In this document: one piece after another, positions 51,798-60,411 of the stretch
Position numbering within the stretch: position 1 is the first letter of the stretch
How the letters are laid out: each line of letters starts with the position of its first letter
Assembly: GCF_039233145.1 (NCBI RefSeq)
Contig: NZ_CP136419.1
Coordinates: 2,392,001 to 2,456,000 of the forward strand
From: Moorella humiferrea
GTDB lineage: Bacteria > Bacillota > DSM-521 > Neomoorellales > Neomoorellaceae
Reading direction: 5' to 3'
Length of the DNA stretch: 64,000 nucleotides
The notes under the pieces: generated by a model
Seen by the model: only the letters and a program-made list of their open reading frames with translations
Databases searched by the model: none
Told to the model about the DNA's origin: nothing
Made by a program: the position numbers and the translations under genes

Positions 51798-53174
51798 TTA
51801 AATTGTCGCCAGAATCCTTCTGGCCCGTTCCAGGGCCTGCTTGACTGCGGCCGGGGCGGGTCCGCCAGGGAGGTCGCGGCCACGGATGCAGGCTTCTAAC
51901 GTAATGTGGCTAAAAATGTCTTCCGAGAAATATGGAGAAAAGGATCGCCATTCATCTAAAGTAAGGTCGTAGAAGGATTTGCCACTTTCCAAACAATGGA
52001 GGACCAGGGCACCCACCACGGCGTGGGCTTCGCGGAAAGGGAGCCCTTTGCGCACCAGGTACTCGGCCACGTCGGTGGCGGCAGCGAAGCCCCGCTCCGC
52101 ATCCTCCCGCATTCGTTCAACCTTGAATTTAGCCGTGGCCAGCATGGGGGTGAAGACCATAAGGCAGCCCTTCACCGTATCCAGGGCGTCGAAAAGGGCT
52201 TCCTTATCTTCCTGCAGGTCCTTGTTGTAGGCCAGGGGTAAACCCTTCAGTACCGTCAACATGCCTATCAGGTGCCCGTACACCCGCCCCGTTTTCCCCC
52301 GCACCAGCTCGGCCACGTCGGGGTTTTTTTTCTGGGGCATCATGCTGGAACCGGTGCTGTAGGCGTCGTCCAGCTCGATGAAGCCGAATTCCTCGCTGGC
52401 CCAGAGGATTATCTCTTCCGCCAGGCGGCTTAAATGCATCATGATGAGGGAAGCCGCCGCCAGAAATTCTACTACAAAATCGCGGTCGGCCACAGCGTCC
52501 AGGGAGTTGGCGCTGATTTCTTTAAAGCCGAGCTTCCGGGCCACCATCTCCCGGTCGATGGGCAGGGTCGTCCCCGCCAGGGCGCCGGCGCCCAGGGGCA
52601 TGACGTCCACCCGCTCAAGGCAGCCGTCCAGGCGTTTTTGGTCGCGGTAAAACATTTCAAAGTAGGCCAGGAGGTGGTGGGCCAGGGTGACGGGCTGGGC
52701 CTTCTGCAGGTGGGTATAGCCGGGCATGATGGTGTTGATGTGCTTCTCTGCCAGGTCCACCAGGACCTTCTGCAGGCCGGCCAGGAGTTTTTTAACCTCC
52801 CGGATTTCTTCTTTTAAATATAGGCGCAGATCCAGGGCCACCTGATCGTTACGGCTGCGGGCCGTATGGAGCTTTTTGCCGGGTTCGCCGATGCGTTCCG
52901 TGAGGAGCTTTTCGATGTTCATGTGGATGTCCTCGGCGCCAACATCAAATTCCACCCGCCCAGCCTCGATGTCGGCCCGGATTTCTTCTAAACCTTTGAT
53001 GATGGTCTCTCCTTCTTCCTGAGTGATGAGCCCCACCGCTGCCAGCATCCGGGCATGGGCTATAGACCCGGCAATGTCCTGCCGGTAAAGGCGCCGGTCG
53101 AAGCTGATGGAGGAATGGAAGTCCTCCACCAGCCGGTCGGTCGTCCTGGTAAAACGTCCGCCCCAGAGTTTCAT
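51798..53174 (-). CDS. argH: Argininosuccinate lyase
   Basis: This 458-residue enzyme of the fumarase/aspartase superfamily has MKLWGGRFT at the start, [16 protein letters not shown], and the signature [16 protein letters not shown]. It splits argininosuccinate to arginine and fumarate. The frame extends to 53201, but ATG 53174 has AAAGGAG 11 bases upstream and fits the family start. It is separated from argG by 311 bases holding a structured element. Confidence 0.95.
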   Translation of the reverse strand: MKLWGGRFTRTTDRLVEDFHSSISFDRRLYRQDIAGSIAHARMLAAVGLITQEEGETIIKGLEEIRADIEAGRVEFDVGAEDIHMNIEKLLTERIGEPGKKLHTARSRNDQVALDLRLYLKEEIREVKKLLAGLQKVLVDLAEKHINTIMPGYTHLQKAQPVTLAHHLLAYFEMFYRDQKRLDGCLERVDVMPLGAGALAGTTLPIDREMVARKLGFKEISANSLDAVADRDFVVEFLAAASLIMMHLSRLAEEIILWASEEFGFIELDDAYSTGSSMMPQKKNPDVAELVRGKTGRVYGHLIGMLTVLKGLPLAYNKDLQEDKEALFDALDTVKGCLMVFTPMLATAKFKVERMREDAERGFAAATDVAEYLVRKGLPFREAHAVVGALVLHCLESGKSFYDLTLDEWRSFSPYFSEDIFSHITLEACIRGRDLPGGPAPAAVKQALERARRILATI

Positions 53175-53206
53175 CGCAATATATTCTCCTTTATGCGACA
53201 TATTTA

Positions 53207-53459
53207 GCCGGATATATCCCGAAGCTGCGAATAGTGAAGCGCCGGTAACAGAACAGGCGAGGTGAGGTTACCGTTGCTGCCGCTTAAGGCACGCCTGAAT
53301 ATGCCTATGAGAGGTAATAGACGAAACTCATAGAAGGATATAAGTTTGTGGAATCAGAAGCCTGATCATGGGCAATCCGCAGGCGGCATGGCAACGGTCC
53401 GAACCGAGCCGTCGTTCTGTCGGCGCGTAACTTCTGAGCAGCGGAGGGATATATCCGGC
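53207..53459 (+). ncRNA. Candidate stand-alone structured RNA/mobile element between argG and argH (HEARO/OMEGA-RNA-like?)
   Basis: The 311-bp gap 53175-53485 holds no convincing ORF. A 253-bp element is bounded by perfect 14-bp inverted repeats (GCCGGATATATCCC at 53207-53220, its complement at 53446-53459), extending imperfectly to about 38 bp. Inside, three perfect stems are visible: 53243-53249 with 53267-53273, 53254-53259 with 53292-53297 (crossing the first, so a pseudoknot), and 53305-53311 with 53327-53333. Segments such as GGCAACGGTCCGAACCG and GGCGCGTAAC look like an RNA of the HEARO (IscB/IsrB-associated) class as I remember it. That match is from memory and unverified. No IscB/IsrB/TnpB gene is present. 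Strand is a guess. Confidence 0.45.
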
Positions 53460-53485
53460 CTATCCCGTAATCTTACGGCCTCTCT

Positions 53486-54694
53486 TTACCTCAAACCCGT
53501 CTTCTTTTCCATCAACGCCCGGACCTTCAAAGGCAGGCCGAAGAGATTGATAAACCCGCTGGCATCTTTGTGATCGTAGTCGCCGCCGGCACCGAAGGTC
53601 ACCAGATCCTCGCTGTAGATGGAATAGGGGGATTTGACCCCTGCGGGAGTGCAGTTGCCCTTGTACAGCTTCATGCGCACGCTGCCTGTGACCGTTTCTT
53701 GGGTGCTGTCGACAAAGGCGTCCAGGGCTTTTTTGAGGGGCGAGAACCAGTTGCCGTCGTAGACCAGCTCGGCGTACTTTGCGGCCACCATTTCCTTGAA
53801 GTGCATGGTCATGCGGTCCAGGGTGATGGCTTCCAGCTCCCGGTGAGCAAGGTAAAGGACGGTCCCTCCGGGGGTTTCATAGACGCCCCGGGACTTCATG
53901 CCCACCAAGCGGTTTTCCACCATGTCATTGATGCCGACGCCGTTGGCCGCCGCCAGATCGTTCAATTTTTCCACCAGGGCCACGGCATCCAGCCTCTCCC
54001 CGTCCACGGCCACGGGGATGCCCTTTTCAAAATCGATGGTTACGTAAGTGGGTTTGTCCGGCGCCTTTTCCGGTGGGGTAATGATTAAATATAGATCGTC
54101 CTGGGGCTCGTTCCAGGGGTCCTCCAGGTCGGCACCCTCATGGCTCAAATGCCAGAGGTTGCGATCCATGCTGTAGGGCCGGTCTTTCGTCACCGGAACG
54201 GGGATGTTGCGGGCCATGGCATAGTCGATGGCCTCTTCCCGGGAACGAATATTCCAGATGCGCCAAGGGGCGATGACCTTTAAATCGGGGTTTAAAGCCT
54301 TGACCCCCAGCTCAAAGCGCACCTGGTCGTTGCCTTTGCCGGTGGCGCCATGGGCCACGGCGGTAGCTCCTTCCTTCTCCGCCACCTCTACCAGGCACTT
54401 GGCGATGAGGGGGCGGGCAAAGGAGGTGCCGAGGAGATATTTGCCTTCATAGATGGCCCCGGCCTTTAACGTGGGCCAGATGTACTCTTCCACGAACTCC
54501 TTTTTCTTATCGAGGATGTATATCTTGCTGGCCCCGCTTTTGATGGCCTTCTCCTCCAGGGGTGCCAATTCTTCTCCCTGACCGAGATCCACGGCCATGG
54601 CAATAACCTCGTAGCCGTAGGTTTCTTTGAGCCAGGGAATGATAATGGATGTATCGAGCCCGCCGGAATAGGCGAGGACTACTTTCTCCGCCAT
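53486..54694 (-). CDS. argG: Argininosuccinate synthase
   Basis: This 402-residue ATP-pyrophosphatase-fold enzyme has [20 protein letters not shown] at the N-terminus, [17 protein letters not shown], and [21 protein letters not shown]. It joins citrulline and aspartate with ATP. ATG follows AAGGAG. It sits 84 bases after argF. Confidence 0.97.
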   Translation of the reverse strand: MAEKVVLAYSGGLDTSIIIPWLKETYGYEVIAMAVDLGQGEELAPLEEKAIKSGASKIYILDKKKEFVEEYIWPTLKAGAIYEGKYLLGTSFARPLIAKCLVEVAEKEGATAVAHGATGKGNDQVRFELGVKALNPDLKVIAPWRIWNIRSREEAIDYAMARNIPVPVTKDRPYSMDRNLWHLSHEGADLEDPWNEPQDDLYLIITPPEKAPDKPTYVTIDFEKGIPVAVDGERLDAVALVEKLNDLAAANGVGINDMVENRLVGMKSRGVYETPGGTVLYLAHRELEAITLDRMTMHFKEMVAAKYAELVYDGNWFSPLKKALDAFVDSTQETVTGSVRMKLYKGNCTPAGVKSPYSIYSEDLVTFGAGGDYDHKDASGFINLFGLPLKVRALMEKKTGLR

Positions 54695-54778
54695 AGTAGA
54701 AACTCCTTCCTCCTGGGAAAATAGGGTTTTGCCAGCCTGTACTCTCCTGCCTTCTACTTGAGCTTGTATTTTTATAAT

Positions 54779-55723
54779 TTAGCCCATCAGGGCCGCCATA
54801 ATGGCCTTATGGGCGTGGAGGCGGTTTTCGGCCTCGTCGAAGACGGCCGACTGCGGCCCGTCGATCACCTCGTCGGTAATCTCCTCGCCCCGGTGGGCCG
54901 GCAAGCAGTGCATGACCATGGCGTCGGGTTTGGCAAGCTTCAACACTTCGCTGTTAAGCTGGTATTTCTGGAAGGCCTGACGCCGTTTTTCCGCCTCTTC
55001 TTCCTGGCCCATGCTGGCCCAGACGTCGGTATATAAAATGTCGGCTCCTTCGACGGCTTCCCGGATATTGTTGGTCACCGCTATCTGGCAGCCGTTGTAG
55101 GCGGCTATACGCCGGGCTTCTTCCACCACCTGGGGCAGGGGCTCATAACCTGGAGGACAGGCGATGGTCACGTTTAAACCTACCTTGGCGCCGCCGTACA
55201 TGAGGGAATGGGCCACGTTATTGCCGTCGCCGATAAAGGTAAGGTTCAAGCCTTTAATCTTGCCCTTCCATTCGCGGATGGTCATGATGTCGGCCAGGGC
55301 CTGGGTGGGATGTAATAAATCCGTCAGCCCGTTGATGACGGGAATGGTGGCGTGGGCCGCCAGTTCTTCCACATCTTTATGGGCAAAGGTACGGATCATA
55401 ATGCCGTCCAGGTACCGTGATAAAACCCGGGCCGTATCGGCAATGGTCTCGCCCCGGCCCAGTTGCAAATCGTCTTTGGTAAGAAACAGGGCGTAACCGC
55501 CGAGCTGGTACATACCCACTTCAAAGGCCACCCGGGTACGGGTGGAACGCTTGGTGAAGATCATGCCCAGGGTTTTGCCGGCCAGAAGGGGGTGGGGTTC
55601 ACCCTTTTTCAATTTGGCTTTGAGCTCGTCGGCCAGATCCAGAAGATAGAGGATCTCTTCGGTGGTAAAATCCTTGAGGGAAATAAAATCACGACCTTTT
55701 AACCCTTTGGCGATGTCATTCAT
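54779..55723 (-). CDS. argF: Ornithine carbamoyltransferase
   Basis: This 314-residue enzyme has the carbamoyl-phosphate motif KRSTRTRVAFEVG, GLTDLLHPTQALADI, and the ornithine-site HCLPAHRGEEITDEV. ATG 55723 has AAAGGAG eight bases upstream; the frame extends to 55741. Converts ornithine to citrulline. Confidence 0.96.
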   Translation of the reverse strand: MNDIAKGLKGRDFISLKDFTTEEILYLLDLADELKAKLKKGEPHPLLAGKTLGMIFTKRSTRTRVAFEVGMYQLGGYALFLTKDDLQLGRGETIADTARVLSRYLDGIMIRTFAHKDVEELAAHATIPVINGLTDLLHPTQALADIMTIREWKGKIKGLNLTFIGDGNNVAHSLMYGGAKVGLNVTIACPPGYEPLPQVVEEARRIAAYNGCQIAVTNNIREAVEGADILYTDVWASMGQEEEAEKRRQAFQKYQLNSEVLKLAKPDAMVMHCLPAHRGEEITDEVIDGPQSAVFDEAENRLHAHKAIMAALMG

Positions 55724-55764
55724 TAAAAACTCTCCTTTCACTTTAGGTTATTTACCTTTTTCCA

Positions 55765-56973
55765 TTAATTCGCCTTTTGCCCTAAAACTTCCTGTAAAGC
55801 ATCTTTTAAAATCGCAACAGCCCGGTCAATTTCTTCTTTGGTAACATTTAGAGGAGGCAGGAAACGCAGGACGTGGCCGTGGAGGGAGTTGATTAGCAGG
55901 CCCCGCTCCATGCAGGCGGCCACCACCGCGTCGGCCGGACCGTCCATTTCCAGTCCCAGGAGCAGTCCGCGGCCCCTGACCTCTATCAATTGGGGAAATT
56001 CCCGTACCAGCTTCTCCAGCTCTCCACGGAAATACTCCCCCATAACGCGGACGTTATCCACCAGTCCCTCTTCCAGCAGGGCCTTAAAGGCCGCCACCCC
56101 CGCGGCCGTAGCCAGGGGATTGCCGCCGAAGGTAGAGGCATGATCGCCGGGGGCGAAGGAGGCGGCCACCTTTTCCTTGGCCAGCATGGCGCCGATGGGC
56201 ACCCCGCCGGCCAGGGCCTTGGCCAGGGTCATGATATCTGGTTCCACGCCGTAATACTGGTAGGCGAAGAGGTAACCTGTCCGGCCCAGGCCGCACTGCA
56301 CTTCGTCGAAAATAAGAAGCAAACCTTCGTCATCGCAGAGGGCCCGCACCGCCTGAAGGTAATCTTTGTTGGCCGCGTAGACACCGCCTTCCCCCTGGAC
56401 GGGTTCCAGCATGACGGCACAGGTCCGGGGCCCCACCGCCGCCCGGAGGCTGGCCAGGTCGTTAAAGGGAACATAGCGAAAACCCGGCGGCAGGGGAGCA
56501 AAACCGCGGTGGAATTTCTCCTGGCCGGTAGCCGTCAGGGTGGCCAGGGTGCGGCCGTGGAAGGAACGGCGCATGGTGATAATCTCGTAGCTTTCCGGCC
56601 CCCTGTGTTCCTTGGCAAATTTTCGGGCAAGTTTGATGGCCCCTTCATTGGCCTCCGCGCCGCTGTTGCAGAAAAAGACTTTATCCAGGGCCGAATTTTC
56701 CACCAGTAGCCGCGCCAGCTCCACCTGGGGTTCTATCCAGTAAAGGTTGGAGCAGTGGAGAAGCTTCCCCGCCTGTTCCCTGATGGCCGCCACCACCCGG
56801 GGATGGCAGTGTCCCAAAGAGTTGACCGCCAGGCCGCCTACAAAATCAAGGTATTCCCGGCCGTCGGCGTCCCAAACCCTAGTCCCTTCGCCCCGCACCA
56901 GGGCCACGGGGTAGCGGCCGTAGGTCCGCATTACATATTTTTCTCCCAGGGCGACAATAGCTGCATTATCCAT
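55765..56973 (-). CDS. argD: Acetylornithine aminotransferase
   Basis: This 402-residue class III PLP aminotransferase has NSGAEANEGAIKLARKFA, FDEVQCGLGRTGYLFAYQ, the PLP lysine in TLAKALAGGVPIGAM, and ASTFGGNPLATAAG. ATG 56973 has GGAGG eight bases upstream; a GTG at 56982 is in frame but too close. Overall order argC-J-B-D-F-G-H is that of an acetyl-cycling pathway. Confidence 0.95.
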   Translation of the reverse strand: MDNAAIVALGEKYVMRTYGRYPVALVRGEGTRVWDADGREYLDFVGGLAVNSLGHCHPRVVAAIREQAGKLLHCSNLYWIEPQVELARLLVENSALDKVFFCNSGAEANEGAIKLARKFAKEHRGPESYEIITMRRSFHGRTLATLTATGQEKFHRGFAPLPPGFRYVPFNDLASLRAAVGPRTCAVMLEPVQGEGGVYAANKDYLQAVRALCDDEGLLLIFDEVQCGLGRTGYLFAYQYYGVEPDIMTLAKALAGGVPIGAMLAKEKVAASFAPGDHASTFGGNPLATAAGVAAFKALLEEGLVDNVRVMGEYFRGELEKLVREFPQLIEVRGRGLLLGLEMDGPADAVVAACMERGLLINSLHGHVLRFLPPLNVTKEEIDRAVAILKDALQEVLGQKAN

Positions 56974-56990
56974 GCCGGCCACCTCCGTCT

Positions 56991-57881
56991 TTATGGCACC
57001 ACCATGGTGCCTACACCGGTATCGGTGAATATTTCCAGCAAAATGGAGTGGGGTATACGCCCATCAATAATGTGGGTTTTCTTGACGCCGCCCTCCAAGG
57101 CGCGGATACAGCAGTTGACCTTGGGGATCATGCCGCCTTCGATAACGCCCCGGCGGATGAGCTCCGGCACCCGGCCGACCTCCAGGGCGGAGATCAAAGA
57201 ATCGGGGTCGTTACGGTCGGCTAAAATCCCTGCCACATCCGTGAGCAGCACCAGCTTGTCGGCCTGCAACGCCACGGCCAGTTCCCCCGCCACCAGATCG
57301 GCGTTTATATTGTAGCTTTCCCCGTCCGGTCCGACGCCGATGGGCGCCACCACAGGGATGTAGCCCTCGGCGATGACGGTTTCAATAATACCGGGATTGA
57401 TCCTTTCCACCCGGCCGACGAATCCCAGATCCAGGTCTACCTCGCTTCCATCTTCCTGCAGGACGCGGGCCATCTGCTTCTGGGCTTCTATAAGGCCGCC
57501 GTCCTTGCCGCACAGACCTATCGCCTTGCCGCCGTAACGGTGGATGTTGGTAACGATCTCCTTGTTAATCTTCCCCACCAGGACCATTTCCACAATCTCC
57601 ATAGTTTCGGCATCGGTTACGCGCTGGCCTTGGACAAACTCCGACTGTTTTCCCAGACGCTTCAGCATACCGGTAATCTCCGGTCCGCCGCCGTGGACGA
57701 TTACCGGCCGCATGCCCACCAGGTGCATGAGGACGACGTCCTGCATGACGGCCCTTTTAAGATCGCAGTTGGTCATGGCGTGGCCGCCGTACTTGATAAC
57801 TACCGTTTTGCCGTAAAACTGGCGGATGTAGGGCAGGGCTTCAATGAGGATTTCCGTTTTTTCCAGGGGGGAAAGGGGCAT
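56991..57881 (-). CDS. argB: Acetylglutamate kinase
   Basis: This 296-residue amino-acid-kinase-family protein has KTVVIKYGGHAM, VIVHGGGPEITGMLKRLG, NINADLVAGELAVAL and GGMIPKVNCCIRAL. It phosphorylates N-acetylglutamate and is the usual target of arginine feedback in operons where ArgJ recycles acetyl groups. It starts 40 bases after argJ ends. Confidence 0.96.
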   Translation of the reverse strand: MPLSPLEKTEILIEALPYIRQFYGKTVVIKYGGHAMTNCDLKRAVMQDVVLMHLVGMRPVIVHGGGPEITGMLKRLGKQSEFVQGQRVTDAETMEIVEMVLVGKINKEIVTNIHRYGGKAIGLCGKDGGLIEAQKQMARVLQEDGSEVDLDLGFVGRVERINPGIIETVIAEGYIPVVAPIGVGPDGESYNINADLVAGELAVALQADKLVLLTDVAGILADRNDPDSLISALEVGRVPELIRRGVIEGGMIPKVNCCIRALEGGVKKTHIIDGRIPHSILLEIFTDTGVGTMVVP

Positions 57882-57921
57882 ATTGCATTCCTCCGGTAAA
57901 CTTTTTAGAGGAGAAGGCTAC

Positions 57922-59139
57922 TTAAGTCCGGTAAGAGGCATTGATCTTTACATAATCATAGGTCAGGTCACAGCCCCAGGCGGTGGCCGCAGCCGTTCCC
58001 TGCTTCAAGTCAAGGATTATGGTAATTTCCTCTTCCCGTAAAATGGCCGCCGCCCTTTCTTCGCAAAAGGGCAACGCCTCACCGTCTCTAGCCATCTGCT
58101 CGCAGCCGGCACGGCTTTCCAGGTAAATGTCTACCCTGTCCGGATCTATTTCTGCCCCGGAGTATCCTGCGGCGCAGATAATGCGTCCCCAGTTGGCGTC
58201 GGCGCCGAAAACGGCGCTCTTTACCAGGTTAGAACCGGCCACGGTCCGGGCGACCAAACGGGCTTCTCCCTCGCTGGTCGCTCCCCGCACCTTGACGGTG
58301 ATGAGCTTGGTTGCCCCCTCGCCGTCCCGGGCAATCAGGCGGGCCAGCTCCCGGCAGACGTATTCCAGGGCGGCGCGAAAGGCGGCGTGATCTTCAATGG
58401 TCAAGGGCGGGTTGCCGGCGCAGCCATTGGCCAGGATGACGGCCATGTCGTTGGTGCTGGTGTCGCCGTCCACCGTGACCATGTTGAAGGTCCGGTCCAC
58501 TACCGCCCTCAAGGCCTGCTCCAGATCTTCCCTTTCCATGGCCACATCGGTTGTCAAAAAGCAGAGCATGGTTCCCATGTTGGGGTGGATCATGCCGGAA
58601 CCCTTGGCGATGCCGCCGATGGTGACCGTGACCCCTCCCAGGGACAGCTGAACGGCAATTTCCTTTTTTATAGTATCGGTGGTCATAATGGCCGCCGCGG
58701 CATCACTGCCGCCGTCCACTGCCAGCTTTTCTGCTGCCGCCCGGATGCCGGCGCTGATTTTATCCATGGGCAGGGGTACGCCGATAACGCCGGTGGAGGC
58801 CACCACCACCTGCCAGGGTTCGCAACCCACGGCGGCGGCGGTAAGGGCCGCCATCTCCCGGGCGTCGCGGTAACCCCGCTCTCCCGTACAGGCGTTGGCA
58901 TTGCCGCTGTTGCAGACGATGGCCCGGGCGATCCCGCTTTTGAGGTGCTCCCTGGTAACCAGCAGGGGGGCGGCCTTTACCCGGTTCCTGGTGTAAACGG
59001 CCGCGGCCGTGGCCGGCACCTCGCTGACAATCAGGGCCAGATCCATCTTTTCCTTTTTTAGTCCGGCGTGGACGCCGGCGGCGACGAACCCTTTGGGAGC
59101 GGTAATGCCGCCGGCAACCGGCTGGATATCTCCTGTCAT
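57922..59139 (-). CDS. argJ: Bifunctional glutamate N-acetyltransferase/ornithine acetyltransferase
   Basis: This 405-residue Ntn-type protein has the self-cleavage site in VASTGVIGVPLPM (the Thr becomes the nucleophile), CNSGNANACTGERG, and the C-terminal half with DGDTSTNDM and NLVKSAVFGADANWG. It transfers the acetyl group from acetylornithine back to glutamate. The frame extends to 59280, but ATG 59139 follows GGAGGAAGG and matches family starts. Confidence 0.95.
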   Translation of the reverse strand: MTGDIQPVAGGITAPKGFVAAGVHAGLKKEKMDLALIVSEVPATAAAVYTRNRVKAAPLLVTREHLKSGIARAIVCNSGNANACTGERGYRDAREMAALTAAAVGCEPWQVVVASTGVIGVPLPMDKISAGIRAAAEKLAVDGGSDAAAAIMTTDTIKKEIAVQLSLGGVTVTIGGIAKGSGMIHPNMGTMLCFLTTDVAMEREDLEQALRAVVDRTFNMVTVDGDTSTNDMAVILANGCAGNPPLTIEDHAAFRAALEYVCRELARLIARDGEGATKLITVKVRGATSEGEARLVARTVAGSNLVKSAVFGADANWGRIICAAGYSGAEIDPDRVDIYLESRAGCEQMARDGEALPFCEERAAAILREEEITIILDLKQGTAAATAWGCDLTYDYVKINASYRT

Positions 59140-59228
59140 CCTTTCCTTCCTCCAGATACAAATCTTTCTCAGGACGGTATTTCCTGCTTTAACGCCCGGC
59201 CTTGCCGCCGCGAAAGGCTTTTCCGTAT

Positions 59229-60269
59229 TTAAGGGCATAGTCCCGGGGCGGCCAGGGCCGTACTTTCCGCAAAACCGCACATGAGGTTAAAGTTCTGCAC
59301 TGCCTGGCCTGATGCGCCCTTGGTCAGATTATCTATAGCGCTGGCGACAACCACCCGGCCGGTGCGGCCGTCCACCGTCAAGTTGATATGGCAGTTGTTG
59401 CTGCCGTAAACCCAGCGGGTGTGGGGCCAGGTGCCCCTGGGCAGTAGGTGGACGAAGGGTTCCCCGGCATAGAAATCCCGGTAAACCTGCCGGAGTTCCC
59501 CTTCCGTCGCCGGTCGAACCAAGGCGGCGTACATGGTACTTAAGATCCCCCGGCTGATGGGCAGGAGGTGGGGCGTAAAAGTCACCTTAACTTCCCGGCC
59601 GGCTAGTAAGCTCAGTTCCTGCTCGATCTCCGGGGTATGGCGGTGGCCGGCCACGCCGTAGGGGTTGATATTTTCATTGCATTCCACAAAAAGGCTGGTT
59701 ACCCTGGCCTCGCGGCCGGCCCCGGACACCCCCGATTTGGCATCGATGATGATGGTCGCCGGATCGATGTAACCGGCCTTAAGGAGGGGTGCCAGGCCCA
59801 GGATGACGCTTGTAGGGTAACAGCCGGGATTGGCCACCACCCGGGCCTTGCGTATTGCCTCGCGATGGATCTCCGGCAGGCCGTAGACGGCATTTGCCGC
59901 CAGTTCATGATCGGCGTGGGATACTTTATACCATTCCTCGTAAACCGCAGCGTCCCGGAAGCGCAGATCGGCCCCCAGGTCGATGACCTTCACTCCCATT
60001 TCAACGGCCCGGCCGGCCACCTTGACCGCGTGCCCATGGGGCAGGGCGATGAAAACAACCTCCGCCCTTTCCAGGACGTCCTCCGGTGTTAAGTCTTCGC
60101 AAGGGGATGCCACATAACCTGTTAAGGCAGGATAAACGTCGGCCATCTCCTCACCGGCATAATGCCGGGAAGTCAAAGCCACCAGTTCTATCTCCGGGTG
60201 CCTGCTTAAGATCCGCACCAGCTCGGCGCCGGTATACCCTGTGGCGCCAATGATACCTACTTTGACCAA
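59229..60269 (-). CDS. argC: N-acetyl-gamma-glutamyl-phosphate reductase
   Basis: This 346-residue NADPH-dependent reductase has VGIIGATGYTGAELVRIL, the catalytic Cys in VANPGCYPTSV, and GVSGAGREA. The start is a TTG with AAGGAGG nine bases upstream; the longer frame to 60308 covers the promoter. First gene of the arginine operon. Confidence 0.95.
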   Translation of the reverse strand: MVKVGIIGATGYTGAELVRILSRHPEIELVALTSRHYAGEEMADVYPALTGYVASPCEDLTPEDVLERAEVVFIALPHGHAVKVAGRAVEMGVKVIDLGADLRFRDAAVYEEWYKVSHADHELAANAVYGLPEIHREAIRKARVVANPGCYPTSVILGLAPLLKAGYIDPATIIIDAKSGVSGAGREARVTSLFVECNENINPYGVAGHRHTPEIEQELSLLAGREVKVTFTPHLLPISRGILSTMYAALVRPATEGELRQVYRDFYAGEPFVHLLPRGTWPHTRWVYGSNNCHINLTVDGRTGRVVVASAIDNLTKGASGQAVQNFNLMCGFAESTALAAPGLCP

Positions 60270-60299
60270 CGGCGGGAACCTCCTTGAGGTGATGTTATA

Positions 60300-60329
60300 A
60301 TTATACATCTCTAATGCATATTAATGCAA
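60300..60329 (-). promoter_or_regulatory. Promoter of the arginine operon
   Basis: Minus strand: -35 TTGCAT (60324-60329), 18-bp spacer, -10 TATAAT (60300-60305), about 31 bases upstream of the argC start. Confidence 0.7.
60315..60328. promoter_or_regulatory. ARG-box-like operator
   Basis: TGCAT-N4-ATGCA, a 14-bp inverted repeat, overlaps the -35 and spacer of the argC promoter. It differs from the classical TGAAT-N4-ATTCA ARG box at one position per half. Binding would block transcription when arginine is plentiful. No argR gene is in the window. Confidence 0.6.
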
Positions 60330-60356
60330 TACCCGGCAAAAAATATTTTATTTTCG

Positions 60357-60385
60357 TTGACAATGATTGCCATGAAAACTATGAT
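60357..60385 (+). promoter_or_regulatory. Promoter of the MFS gene with Fur-box-like sequence
   Basis: -35 TTGACA (60357-60362), 17-bp spacer, -10 TATGAT (60380-60385). The segment 60358-60372 (TGACAATGATTGCCA) matches the 7-1-7 Fur consensus at about 12 of 14 positions and overlaps the -35. Confidence 0.65.
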
Positions 60386-60411
60386 AGATTAAGGTGAAAG
60401 GAAGAAAAGCC

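Noticed and set aside
53346-53573. Plus-strand frame of 75 codons in the argG-argH gap
   Set aside because: It runs into argG in antisense, has no ribosome site and no coding-like composition; the gap is better explained as structured RNA.
59140-59280. Longer N-terminus for ArgJ
   Set aside because: The extension overlaps argC and lacks a ribosome site, while ATG 59139 matches the family start.
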